NCBI GenBank assembly: GCA_016946835.1
Contig: JACVTC010000038.1
Location: 939,501 to 1,003,500, forward strand
DNA from: Neocallimastix lanati (nom. inval.)
Taxonomy: Eukaryota > Neocallimastigomycota > Neocallimastigomycetes > Neocallimastigales > Neocallimastigaceae
Direction of reading: 5' to 3'
Length of the DNA stretch: 64,000 nucleotides
Shown: in pieces, positions 44,654 to 58,023 of the stretch
Layout of the letters: every line of letters starts with the position of its first letter
Numbering within the stretch: position 1 is the stretch's first letter
Made by a program: the position numbers and the translations under genes
Notes under the pieces: model-generated
Seen by the model: only the letters and a program-made list of their open reading frames with translations
The model's database searches: none
What the model was told of the DNA's origin: nothing

Positions 44654-45891
44654 ATGTCAACTTCAAATTCAATTACTGTTAAATCTCTCCGTGAGAGTCA
44701 AATTGGTAAATACAATGAAAGAAATTTTAAGGAATATATATATATATAATACCATATTTAATTTAATTTGGTTTCTATTCGGTATAACTTTAAAAATGAA
44801 TATTACATGGGATAAAATTTCAAAATTTAGAGATTTAACGATGAGAGATATAATTAATAGAATTTATATATATATATATATATATATATTATTTAAAACG
44901 AAAGATACTATTAATATAAAAGAGTATTATTATTATTATTATTATTATTATTTTTTTTTTTTTTTTTTTTTTATTTTTTTTTTTTTTTTTTTTTCATTTA
45001 TAAAAAAAAAAAAAAGCAAAACAAAAACAAACTTTTTACTTTTTATAATATATAAATAAATATATGACAAATCAAATTAATTTTCGAAAGTTATAATTTA
45101 ATTCATAATATTATATAATATAAATAAAATGGAATTTCAATGATTATTGATACATATATTATATTTATTGAAATTATATATATATTATCAGTAAAGATTA
45201 ATTAAAATTATTTGAATAATAATAAAAATACATATATATTTGGATATATCGACTATTAATATAATAAACAATAATATTTACTTTTGAGTTCCGAGAAATG
45301 GATTATTGTTTCATAATTATTACTAAATTTATAAGTATCTTTAACTCATTATTTAAAGATTTCAACAAAAATATTATCAAATTAAACAAGTATATAAAAC
45401 GTAAAAGCAAACAAACAAACAAAAAAAATAAAAATAAAGACAATTAATGCTTAGATATTTTTATATTCAATGAGAAATTAAATATTAATAATAAGATTTT
45501 GAAAAATTATATTATCCCTTTGTTCATTATCAGAAACTTAATTAAATCAAAATATAAAAATAAGAAATGTTTTTTATTTTATTTTATTTTATTTTTAATT
45601 ATGAGAAGCATATGCAAATTCTTCATTAACTATTTTTTTTTTTTAAACATTAAATGTAATAGATGCAATTATTAATATGCTCAATTTGAATGTTCCAGTA
45701 AACAATAATAATGATTTAACTCAACCAAATCAACCTGAATTAATATGGAAAGTTTTAATTTATGATAAAAAAGGTCAAAATATCATTTCACCTTTACTTA
45801 AAGTCAATCAATTAAGAGAAAATGGAATTACTGTTCATATGTAATTATTATTATTATTATTAATTAATTCACTATTATTTATTAATACTAG

Positions 45892-45941
<50 letters not shown>

Positions 45942-47615
45942 ACTTTATAATTAAACTTTAATATTTATTTATAATATTTATTCATATATATATATATAAT
46001 TTAAAAATTTAAAACAAATAAAATAAAATAAAGGTCATTATTTAGTGATAGACAACCAATTCCAGATGTACCAGCTATTTACTTTGTTGAACCAACTGCT
46101 CAAAATATTGCCAAAATTAGTGAAGTAAAAATTACATACAATAATAATAATAATTATAAAATATTCAAAAATATACAAAGATATATTGAATAAATATATA
46201 TATATATTTAATATTAAAAAGTACTATCTTTAATTAAAATCTATTTTTTTTTTTTTTTTAAATAATAAAAATTTCAATAACAATAATAACAATAATAAAT
46301 AAATAACTTAACATAATTAAATAAATAACACAATTATTATAGGATTTCTCAAAACATTTATATGATTCTTATTCCATCAATTTCTTATCATCTGTTTCTC
46401 GTTTATTATTAGAAGATTTAGCAACTGCTTCTATTAATGCTGGCGTTCACAATCAAATTAAACAAGTAATATTTTAATAATTAAATAATATTTATATATG
46501 TTTATTTTTTTTTCCTAATTTTTTCATTTATTATTAATTCAATATCGTTTATACTTTAATAATAATGATATTAATAATAATCAATAGGTATACGATCAAT
46601 ATTTAAATTATATTTGTTTAGAAGATAGTCTTTTCAGTTTAAATTTAGATAAAACCTATTTTAATTTAAATAATCCAACTACGTCAGAAAGCTCTATTGA
46701 AGCTTTAATTAATCAAATTGTTGATTCTTTATATTCTGCTATTATTACTATGGGTAAACTAATAATGATAATAATAATATATATATATTATTATTATTCA
46801 TCTATTATTATTATTATTTTATATTATTACTTTTTTTATTTTATGTTATTTTATTTTATTTTATTTTATTTTATTTTTTTTTATTATATTTTTTTTTTAT
46901 AAATTAATTAAAGTAATATATATAATAATTAATTAAATATAATTTTATTAAATCAATTGTATTTATATATATATATATAAAGATACTATACCAATTATTA
47001 GATGTGCAAAGGGAACAGCTTCAGAAATTATTGCACAAAAAATAGATAATAAATTAAGAGATTACTTATTAAATAATCGTTCTTCTAAATTCAATAATAC
47101 TATTAATTCATTTAGTCGTCCAGGTAAATAAATAGATAATATAGAGAATATATATAATAATGATAATATATAATAACCATAGTAATGATAAATTAAATTG
47201 AAAATGTTAATATATGTTATAATATTATATATATGTATAAATAGAATTAATTATATTAGATAGAAATATTGATATGACTTCTTTAATAAGTCATTCCTGG
47301 ACATATGTACCACTTATTCATGATGTCTTAAATATGAAACTTAATAGAATTGTTGTAGAGGTATATCAATAAGTGCATATAAGTGCATATATATATAATA
47401 TATATAATATTATATTTTATTAAATAATTTATTTAATTTTTCAATTATTCATTTATTTTTATTTTTATTTATTTTTTTTAAATTTTTTTTTTTTTTTAAA
47501 TTCATAAAATAGTCAGAAGAAAATGGTCAAAAATCAAAAAAAACTTTCGATCATGATATTTCAGATTTCTTCTGGAAAAGAAATTTATCTAGTCCATTCC
47601 CAAAAGTTGCTGGTA

Positions 47616-47678
<63 letters not shown>

Positions 47679-48375
47679 ATTTATTTATTTATTTTATTTT
47701 ATTTTATTTTATTATCATTCTTTATAATAAGATATTCTAAAATAATAAAAAAATGTATTAATAATTAATTAATAAAATCTAATAATTAATAAATATAAAT
47801 ATATAAATCTTTTTTTTTTTTTAAAAAAAAAAAAAAAATTATAGAGGATGTTGATACTGAAATTAATAAATATAAAAAGGATGTTGAAGATGTTACTACC
47901 CAATGTGGTGTTTCTTCATTAGATGAAGTTGATCCAAAGTAATAAAATTTTAAATTCATTTTTTATATGAAATACATCTTATATATAAACAATAATATCA
48001 ACAACAACAACAAACGACAAAAAAAAAAATTAGTTTATACATTATTAATATTAATATATTATAATATTATATATATTATATATTATTTACATATTATAAA
48101 ATAGCGATTTTTCATCTAATGCAAAATACTTAAAATCTGCTATTACTGCTTTACCAGAATTAACTGAAAGAAAGAGAACTATTGATATGCATATGTATAT
48201 TGCTACTGCTTTATTAGAAGCTATTAAGGAAAGAAAAATTGATGAATTCTTCTCCATGGAAGAAAACATTGTTAAATTAGTATGTTTAATATTTATATAT
48301 ATTTAATTGAATATATTGTTTTAATAGTTAATAAATAATTAAAATTCTATAATATTAAATATCATATACTTAATT

Positions 48376-48420
<45 letters not shown>

Positions 48421-48703
48421 ATAATAATAATAATAATAATAATAAAAATAATAATAACAATAATAATAATAATATTATTATTAATATTATTAATTTATAA
48501 TTAATATATTATATAGACTAAACCACAATTACTTGAAGTTTTTAATAATCCTGAAAAGGGAAAACCAGAAGATAAATTGAGATTATTTATTATGTATTTA
48601 CTTTCTGTTGAAAATATTACTCAAGAAGATTTTGTTGAATATAAGAATGCCTTAATAGATGCAGGTTGTACAGTAGAATGTTTAGACTATTTAAGAAAGT
48701 AAA

Positions 48704-48746
<43 letters not shown>

Positions 48747-48836
48747 ATTATTATAAAACTATTATATATTTATAAAATTTATTAAAATTAAAATATATTA
48801 ATTTTTTTTTTTATTTTATTATATTATAATATTTGC

Positions 48837-48874
<38 letters not shown>

Positions 48875-49115
48875 GACATTTTTTATAGGATAAATGCATT
48901 TACAAAAATGTCAAATATGAGTAGTGCTCAAAATACTGGTGATTTATTAGGAAAATTCAGTTCCTTTGGTAGTAAGGTAAAAAAAAAAAATAATAATAAA
49001 GAACCATTTGATAAAAATAAAATATAATAAAAATTTATTTATTATAATTATTAAAATTTAATAAATTATTATATATTAATTAATTATTCTATATTTATAT
49101 ATTTCAATATATATC

Positions 49116-49152
<37 letters not shown>

Positions 49153-49758
49153 AAAAATAGTTAAAGGATGGTCGTTTAGAAAATTTAATTTCTGGTGTAA
49201 AGAATATTTTCCCAGCAAGTAAAGATTTACCAATTACTAAAATTGTAGATAGTTTATTAGAAGTTGGCTATTCTTCATCATCTGATGCTGAAGAATATTT
49301 ATACTATGATCCAAAATCAGTTAAAGGATCTGATCCAACCAAAATACCAAATAATAAAATGCAATTCCAAGATGCCATTGTTTTTGTTGTTGGTGGAGGA
49401 AACTATAATGAATATCAAAATTTATTAGAATATGCTAATGTAATTTTTTTTTTTTTTTATTTCAAAAATGAATAATAAAATAGAAATAAAATAAAATTAT
49501 ACATATATATATATATAAAATATTTATTTATATATTTATTTTATTTTTCAATTTCATCTTTTTTTTTTTTTTTTTTTACTATTTATAATTTATATATTAA
49601 TATTTATTTGTTTATATATATATTTTATATATTTAATTATTTTATATAAATTACAATAGCGTCAAAATCCACCAAAGAATATTACCTATGGTACTACTGA
49701 AATTTTAACAGCTTCCGAATTTATTGAACAATTAAATAATCTTGGACAAGAAAATTAG
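44654..49758 (+). CDS. SLY1: SLY1 (SCFD1), Sec1/Munc18-family regulator of ER-Golgi SNAREs
   Basis: SLY1 binds the syntaxin Sed5 and promotes SNARE assembly for ER-Golgi and intra-Golgi fusion. Fourteen exons are 44654-44705, 45663-45840, 46034-46124, 46343-46465, 46588-46753, 46983-47123, 47245-47360, 47513-47612, 47845-47938, 48105-48279, 48517-48698, 48889-48976, 49161-49439 and 49660-49758. All 13 junctions hold frame, giving 627 residues (human 642) with a TAG stop. Clear Sly1 sequence: 'WKVLIYDKKGQNIISPLLKV', 'PIPDVPAIYFVEPT', 'PIIRCAKGTASEIIA', 'LIILDRNIDMTSLISHSWTY', 'FWKRNLSSPFPKVAE', 'LPELTERKRTIDMH', 'PEDKLRLFIMYLLS' and 'AIVFVVGGGNYNEYQNL'. Intron 1 is 957 nt, much longer than the others. 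Introns hold TA, CTA/ATA and poly(T) tracts. Confidence 0.97.
48376..48446. repeat. (CTA)n then (ATA)n compound microsatellite in SLY1 intron 10
   Basis: About 15 CTA units pass directly into about eight ATA units, suggesting one ancestral array in which a single base change has spread. Confidence 0.9.
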
Positions 49759-50411
49759 GAGAGAAATAGGATATAAAGAAAAATAATAAAAATAAAAATA
49801 AAAAAAAAAAAAAAAAAAAAAAATAATAGAAAAATAAAATAAGATAAAACAATAATGAATAAATCATTCAATAAATGAAAATGATATAAATAAGTAAAAA
49901 AAAAAAATAAATAAAAAAAAAAAAAAATAAATAAATAATTATAACATAAAATAAAAAGTTAGGATAATAAAGACAATATATATATATATATATAAATTAT
50001 ATTAAATAATTAAACCATTATAAATATTTTATTTAGTCATGTTTAATAAATAAAACAAAAAAATTTATATAAAAATATAAAAAAAAAAAAATAATTAAAA
50101 AAATAAAAAAAAAAAAAAAAAGTTATTAAATAATAAAATAATAAAATTAAAAATTAAAAAAATATTATATATGTATATATATAAAGTATTTATAATAAAT
50201 AGTATTTTAAATAGTAATAGAATAATGAATGAATAATTATGCTTGATTTTTAAATAGTATTCATAATAGATAAAGAAATTTTATGAAAATTATACCTTTA
50301 AAAGTAAAATATCATCTGTTGTATATGAAAAAGTTTTTTTTTTTTTTAATACCTAACATTACCATAAAACTATTTAACCTCCAATGGTATAATAATAAAT
50401 TAACTATAATA

Positions 50412-50459
<48 letters not shown>

Positions 50460-50907
50460 TTTTTTTTAGTGGTATTTTAAAGTAAATCATTCTTAACATT
50501 TTTTTTTTTTTTTTTTTTGTTGTTGTTGTAGTCATTTTATATAATATTAAGAAAAACCTTATTAAAAAATATATATATATATATATATTTTTTTATTTAT
50601 TTATATATTAATAATTATATGAATTAATTATATGAATTGGTTAATATTTAAAAAAATATATCAAATATTAAAAAAAAAAAAAAAAAAACTATAAAAGAAT
50701 TATATCTTTATAATAATTATAGATTTATTTTTTTTTTTTAATTCTGAAATATTTTTATTTATTTATTTATTTATTTATTTTTTAGGGTTTCCGGGGGGGA
50801 AAATTCGTTTTTTTTTTTTTTTTTTTTTTTTTATATTTTGAATTTTACACAAAAGCTTATACTATTGTACGACCCATTACGAATCATTTACAGTGGATGA
50901 AGGCCTA

Positions 50908-50960
<53 letters not shown>

Positions 50961-51107
50961 ATTTTCCAAAAAACAAATTAACATCATTCAAAAAGAATAG
51001 TAAACGATGACCCCTCCTTTGTTTAAAAACTTTTTTTTCCTGAAATGACAATATATGATTCATAAATAATTGAAAAATGTGATGGAATGTCTAAACGTAA
51101 ACGTCTG

Positions 51108-51139
<32 letters not shown>

Positions 51140-51289
51140 ATCTATACAGGTGGTTAGTAAGAAATATCCACATCCTTTTTCTTTTTATTAAATTAAATTT
51201 GGAATCGGATTTTTTTTTTTTTTTTTTTTTTTGCTTTTTATCTTAACATCTTTTTATTTATTTCTACATAATAATATTACGTATCTCTA

Positions 51290-51905
51290 TCTTTATGTTT
51301 CCTAATCTTGTTTAAGGTACCTGGGGAAACAAGATTACCACAATGATCCGGATTAACTGGTTCCATCCCATTTATATCTTTGAGATATTAGTCCACACCA
51401 TTTCCTTAGTAGTGATTTCATCTTCCTTTTCAATGTTTTTTTTTTTTTTTTTTTTTTTTTTTGGTTTTGGTTTTGTCAGAGGTAATTTCGTTTAACTCTC
51501 TATCTGAAATTTTTTTTCAATTTTCAATTTAAAGTCCCATATCCTTTTTGAAAGTAGTAAACCATAAGGGGTTTAAAGCCCAACTTTTAGATTCATATAG
51601 CTCTTATAGTAAAAAAGATTAAAAATTTTCTAATATTGTTATCATTTTTTTTTTTTTTATTTTTTTTTTTTTTTTTTTTTTTATTATTTCTTTTTTTCTA
51701 TGCCTACAATAACTACGTATTTATCATTGTGAAAGATTGACTTAATTAGCTCATCGATCTCATCATCCTGTAAAATTATTGTGATTAGAAATTAATTCTT
51801 GATCAATAAATTCCTCAAGATAGATGGTTAATTTTTGGGACATTTCCACCTATAGAAATTGTTTCATCATTTAATTGAAAAGGGTTCAATTTTTCCTTGA
51901 AATTG

Positions 51906-51945
<40 letters not shown>

Positions 51946-52785
51946 CTGGAACATAATAGAAGGTGTTTCTTATGCACCGCTATTTTTCATCATTTGTACT
52001 TATGATATCTTTGAGTACTTTTGGATCTAGCTAATCTCTTTGTCTGTAATTTCATTTCTGGTTTCTAACAATAAAAGGATGTAGAGGATTTCTTCTTACT
52101 TTCCAATAGACCAATACAAATTAAATAAAGGATGTTTTCTTTTTTTTGCTCATCCCTATGGAAAACTTGTAGTCAGGTGATTTTTTTTTTTTTTTTTACT
52201 ATTTTTAAAAAGGAGCATTATAAACAAGAAGGCAGTGATTCCGGTCATCCTTTTAAGTACAATCCTAAACTGATGGTAGTTGCCTCGTCTGAGCTTATTT
52301 TTGCCTATGGTGATTTGAATGTTAGTCTTAAGTGGGAAACATTCTTGTTTCCTAAAAGAGTAGTTAACTTTTTTTTTTTTTTTTTGCTTATTAGATTTAG
52401 GTTACTTTCAGAGTCAATCATTAAGAGCATTTCAATGTATCCCGTTTCCTCCACATTATACTATTTTAGTTTGGCTACTTGGCTATTGAGGATTTGATTT
52501 ACTCTTTCTTTATTAATAGATACCATTGTTTTTTGTATACTTTATTTCTTCTACTGGGCAGTACTGTACTTATATCCACATCTTAAATGTATTATATCCA
52601 ATTAAATCCTTGATTAAACTTTGTGTATTTACCTCTCAAGATTGAATAATAAAGTTTTTTTTTTTTTTTTTTTTTTTTTTTTATTTTTTTCGTAAATGAA
52701 TTTTAATTTATTGTGACTAGTTCTTTTAATACCTTGTTTTGTAGCAAATATCAGATCAATATACTTTAATAGCATCACTAAACTT

Positions 52786-52817
<32 letters not shown>

Positions 52818-53420
52818 TCTTGCATTTTTATATACAAAGTACGAGATTCTTTATCTTTACCTCAAGAATATTTACACATAGTAGAAGTATTTTTAGTAAG
52901 ATCTTTAATGATGCAATTAGAAATTAATCCATGTACAGAAGCATTTAGTTTGCATTCCTGCAAAGAAACCAGCAATAAGTAAAATATGAAGGTTTCGAGA
53001 AAGGGCATAAGTACTAATATGGTAGAATTCCTTTTAATGTAACCCTTACATGATAAAATTTTTTCTTGATTTATTGGATTTCATTATAGATTTTATGAGA
53101 TGAGCCAAGAAACCATATCATATCAGTATTAGTTAAAGATTGAATACTTCCTACTATGAACTATAATGTAACCAAGTAAGAGGGGCATTGTAAAGGACTT
53201 TTACTGATAATATAAGACTGTATAACAGTATAACATGCTTTTTTTTTTTTTTTCTTTCTTTTTTTTTTTTTTAAAAAAAAAGATAAAGGTACCTAGTTAT
53301 TCATACGTAAATTAGAAAATGCTAATAAAGTCTTCCTAATATTAGCTTGCATATTAGATATAAATGGTTGAAGTGACTGAACATCGCTGAATGGAATTTT
53401 GAGATTAGTATAAAATGAAT
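51290..53420 (-). pseudogene. Decayed Ty3/gypsy-type retroelement (retropepsin) remnant
   Basis: Read on the minus strand, several stop-free pieces in order resemble an LTR-retrotransposon protease. At 52386-52421, MIDSESNLNLIS resembles the active-site block IDSGATLNFIS with the Gly changed. At 52200-52323, one frame gives NIQITIGKN and then FRIVLKRMTGITAFLF, like the IxIG..F.V....YDxILG part. At 52099-52137, KHPLFNLYWSIGK resembles the following KHNPxIDWxxG. A second active-site-like piece, NASVHGLISNCIIKDL, lies at about 52905-52960 and lacks the Asp. Further short coding-like pieces lie downstream (51300-51420, 51540-51600, 51700-51900). Frames are broken by stops, shifts and poly(T) runs, so nothing functional is left. 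No LTRs, RT or integrase motifs are recognisable. The family call rests on pattern memory only. Confidence 0.42.
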
Positions 53421-53424
53421 TATA

Positions 53425-54770
53425 AATAATAATAGGTAATAATAATAATAATAATAATAAATAATAAATAGTTGAATAATAAATAATAATAGGCAATAAT
53501 AATAGTAATAATAAATAATAATAGGTAATAATAATAGTAATAATAAATAATAATAGGTAATAATAATAGTAATAATAAATAATAATAGGTAATAATAATA
53601 GTAATAATAAATAATAATAGGCAATAATAATAGTAATAATAAATAATAATAGGCAATAATAATAGTAATAATAAATAATAAATAATTGAATAATAAATAA
53701 TAAATAATAAATAATAAATAATAAAAAATTGAATAATAAATAATTGAATAATAAACAATAAATAGTAAATAATAAAAAATAATAAATAAAATAATAAATA
53801 GTAAATAATAAATAATAAATAATAAATAATAAATAATAAATAATAAATAATAAATAATAAATAATAAATAATAAATAATAAATAATAAATAATAAATAAT
53901 AAATAATAAATAATAAATAATAAATAATAAATAATAAATAATAAATAATAAATAATAAATAATAAATAATAAATAATAAATAATAAATAATAAATAATAA
54001 ATAATTAAATAATAAATAATAAATAATAAATAATAAATAATAAATAATAAATAATAAATAATAAATAATAAATAATAAATAATAAATAATAAATAATAAA
54101 TAATAAATAATAAATAATAAATAATAAATAATAAATAATAAATAATAGTAAATAATAAATAATAAATAATAAATAATAGTAAATAATAAATAATAAATAA
54201 TAATAAATAATAAATAATAAATAATAAATAATAAATAATAAATAATAAATAATAAATAATAAATAATAGTAAATAATAAATAATAAATAATAAATAATAA
54301 ATAATAAATAATAAATAATAAATAATAAATAATAAATAATAAATAATAAATAATAAATAATAAATAATAAATAATAAATAATTGAATAATAAATAATAAA
54401 TAATTGAATAATAAATAATTGAATTGAATAATAAATAATTGAATAATAAATAATTGAATAATAAATAATTGAATAATAAATAATAAATAATTGAATAATA
54501 AATAATTGAATAATAAATAATTGAATAATTGAATAATTGAATAATTGAATAATAAATAATTGAATAATAAATAATAAATAATTGAATAATAAATAATTGA
54601 ATAATAAATAATTGAATAATAAATAATTGAATAATAAATAATAAATAATTGAATAATAAATAATAATAGGTAATAATAATAGGTAATAATAATAGTTATA
54701 ATAAATAATTGAATAATAAATAATAAATAATTGAATAATAAATAATAAATAATTGAATAATTAAAAGAAT
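53425..54770. repeat. 1.35-kb A/T satellite array based on AATAAAT heptamers
   Basis: It begins with AATAATAATAGTAATAAT-type units with GGTAAT or GGCAAT interruptions (53440-53660). It becomes almost pure TAATAAA heptamers (about 53780-54380), then mixes heptamers with ATTGAATAATAA units (54380-54760). Rare interruptions (AGTA, a missing base) recur at related spacings, pointing to block duplications. Open frames across it (Ile/Tyr/Leu-rich) are artefacts of the repeat. Confidence 0.93.
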
Positions 54771-55256
54771 AATATTTATTAATAAATAAATAATAAATGA
54801 ATAATAAATATTGGAATAATAAATAATAAATAATAAATTATAATTATTAAATATAAATTAAATAAAAAATTTTAAAATATTAATATATAATGTTTAAAAA
54901 ATGTCATTTTTTTCTAGAAATGTAATTATCACAAATAATATTTATTATTTAATATCATATTAATAATTAATAATTAAGTATTTCTTTTTTTGAATTATTA
55001 ATAGGATTACTAATAATTAATAATTGAATATTTCATTAATTATTGGTAATATTATTAATAATATAATAATATTAAAATGATTCATTTCCTCTTTTCTTTT
55101 TTTTTTTTTTTAAATATGAGCTATTTTATTATAGTTTTAAACTATTTTGAAATTTTTTTTGAATGTAGGTTTAAAATGCTATTAAAACAACAATTTTTAA
55201 TGTCTATTAATAACACTTTTTAGAGTTTAAAAACTAAAAGGATATATTTATTTTGT

Positions 55257-55300
<44 letters not shown>

Positions 55301-55899
55301 CATATTTAATATATTTAATTTTAATATATTAACAAATTACTATAACGTTTCTAGAAAATGCGAAGTATAAGAACATAAATGAGGTATCATATATTAAAAT
55401 GCTACCATACGAATGAAAGAATATTTTGGTACTTGATTATATGTATATATAGGTTTTTTTTTTATTTTAATATAAATAAAACTTTTATTTTTTATTCCAA
55501 CTATTCCAATATTGATAGGCTTTTCTTTGTTTTAATATAATTATTTTGATATTACCCCACTCTCCCTCCAAAAAAAAAAAAATACAATGTTTCAATTTTT
55601 CTATGTTAAAAAAAAATTCTAAATAATTTAATGGTTGAATAAAATTTAAAAATGAATAAATAAATTTCAGTATTATAATTATTATTATTATTATAATTTT
55701 TTCTTTTTTTTTTTTTTTTTTATTATGTAATTTAAATTTTATTATATAAATTTTTATTATAAATCCAACAATTTTATTTATTTAGTGAAGGATTTAAAAT
55801 ATTTATTTATATATACCAAAATTTCCTATTTTAATTAAAAAATTATTTATATTTATATGTGTTTAATTATTAATATTGTTTTTTATTCAATTATTCAAT

Positions 55900-56490
55900 T
55901 ATTCAATTATTTAATTATTTATTATTTATTATTTATTTATTTATTATTTATTATTTATTATTTATTATTTATTATTTATTATTTAATTAATTATTTATTT
56001 ATTTATTATTTATTTATTTATTATTTATTTATTTATTATTTATTTATTTATTATTTATTATTATTTATTATTTATTATTTATTATTTATTATTTATTAAT
56101 AAATACTCTTTTTATTATTTATTATTTATTATTTATTATTTATTATTTATTTATTATTTAATTATTTATTTATATTTATTTATTTATTATTTATTTATTT
56201 ATTATTTATTTATTTATTTATTATTTAATTATTTATTTATTATTTATTTATTTATTTATTATTTAATTATTTATTTATTATTTATTTATTTATTATTTAT
56301 TTATTTATTTATTATTTATTTATTTATATATTTATATATTTAATATATAATATATAATATATAATATTTAATATTTATTTATAATACTATTATTTATTAT
56401 TCAATTATTTATATTATTTATTATTTATTATTCAATTATTTATATTATTTATTATTTATTATTTATTTATATAATTTTTTATTATTTATT
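55900..56490. repeat. TTATTTA/TTTA repeat array
   Basis: Mixed TTATTTA heptamers and TTTA tetramers, opposite in orientation to the large array at 53.4-54.8 kb. The two arrays face each other across about 1.1 kb and could pair as a long inverted repeat. Confidence 0.88.
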
Positions 56491-56734
56491 TATATAATTT
56501 GTGTAATATCTTATTAATTATTATCACATTTTTTATGAGATTTAACAATTTCTTTTTAAAACTTCTTTATTATTTGAATAAATTTAATTATTTTTTATAT
56601 AATATATTAATAATTAATTCAGTATCAATGATAATAAATAAATTTTATTGGAATAAAGTTTCAACAAAACTTTGTTTTCTTTCTCTCTTCTCTCTCTCTC
56701 TTTTTTTTATATATTTAATTTATTTATATATATT

Positions 56735-57080
56735 TTTATATTTTTATAAAATTATATATTTCTATATTTTTATATATATTTATATAATTATATATATTTA
56801 TATAATTATATATATATATTTATCATATATAAAATTTATTATTTAATATTTACCATAGATTATTAGTTAATTTTATAAAATTATATATTTCTATATTTTT
56901 ATATATTTCTATATTTTTATATAATTATATATATTTAAATAATTATATATATTTATATAATTATATATATAATTATATATATTTAAATAATTTTATATAT
57001 TTATATAATTATATATATATATATTTTAGTATCATATATAAAATTTATTATTTATTGTTTACCATAGATTATTAGTTAAT
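56735..57080. repeat. Imperfect tandem duplication
   Basis: The block running from TATATTTCTATATTTTTATAT through ATCATATATAAAATTTATTA to ACCATAGATTATTAGTTAAT occurs twice, at about 56742-56870 and 56873-57082. The second copy is longer because of extra TATATAATTA units inside it. Confidence 0.75.
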
Positions 57081-58023
57081 ATAACAAAGTCATTTGAAAC
57101 ATTTCCATCTTCATTAAATTTGTTATTTATTGTAAATATTATTTATAGGACATATCCATTGATTTATTGTAAATATTATTTATTTATAGCCTATGTAATC
57201 ATAATATATATTATTATTTGTTTTATAGTATATGCTATTTATAGGACATAGAGCATATATGATCAGTTGAATCTATGGAATGCATCAACCGTTCAAGTGT
57301 TCCATTAACGATTAACTTATTTTTAGTGTAAACATGATAAATTAAATTTGATGAAAATTTTATTATTTAATGTTTTTTTAATTTTATTATTTAATTTTTT
57401 AATTTAATTTTTAATTTAATTTTTAATTTAATTTATAATTATTTAAATTATTTTAATTTTTAGTTTTTAATATATCTCATATTAATTTATGTATAAAAAT
57501 ATCAAAAATATGTTTATTAAATGACTTTTAAATTTTTCTTTGTAGATAAATAAATGAATAAATATGAAATAGGCATATAAATAATTGAATAAATAAATAA
57601 TTGAATAAATAAATAATTGAATAAATAAATAAATATATATATATAAATAAGTATGAAAGCTTATTTATTACTAATTTAGAATATATTAGTATTCAAAAAT
57701 TTTTAAATATAATTTAATTGAATTGAATATCTAATATTTTATTCTAATATAATTGAAATAATACTCATTAATATATTAAATAGTTTTCAATATAATCTAT
57801 TTTTTATAATCATAATATACAAACATTAATATATAAATTAGCATCAATATATTACTCTATTACGGTAATCAATCATATTAATACATTCATAATATATTGC
57901 AATAAATATGATATATTACAGAGCAATCATAAGTTTTATTTCCATTAAATTATTCACAAAATAATGAAAATAGTTTCAATGGTTTTAAAACTTTAATAAA
58001 TATAAAAAAGTTAATAAAATAAA

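Noticed and set aside
44691-45059. Plus-strand open frame of 122 codons overlapping SLY1 exon 1
   Set aside because: It lies mostly in SLY1 intron 1 in a different frame and ends in poly-Tyr/Phe translation of TAT and T runs.
52132-52497. Plus-strand open frame of 121 codons in the decayed region
   Set aside because: Contains poly-Phe from T runs. The minus-strand pieces fit a protease order better, and the plus frame matches nothing I know. Not fully excluded.
53293-53758. Tyr/Leu/Ile-rich minus-strand frames
   Set aside because: Translation of the AATAATAGT repeat array, except for the last 35 or so residues (53293-53400), which were assigned to the decayed element.
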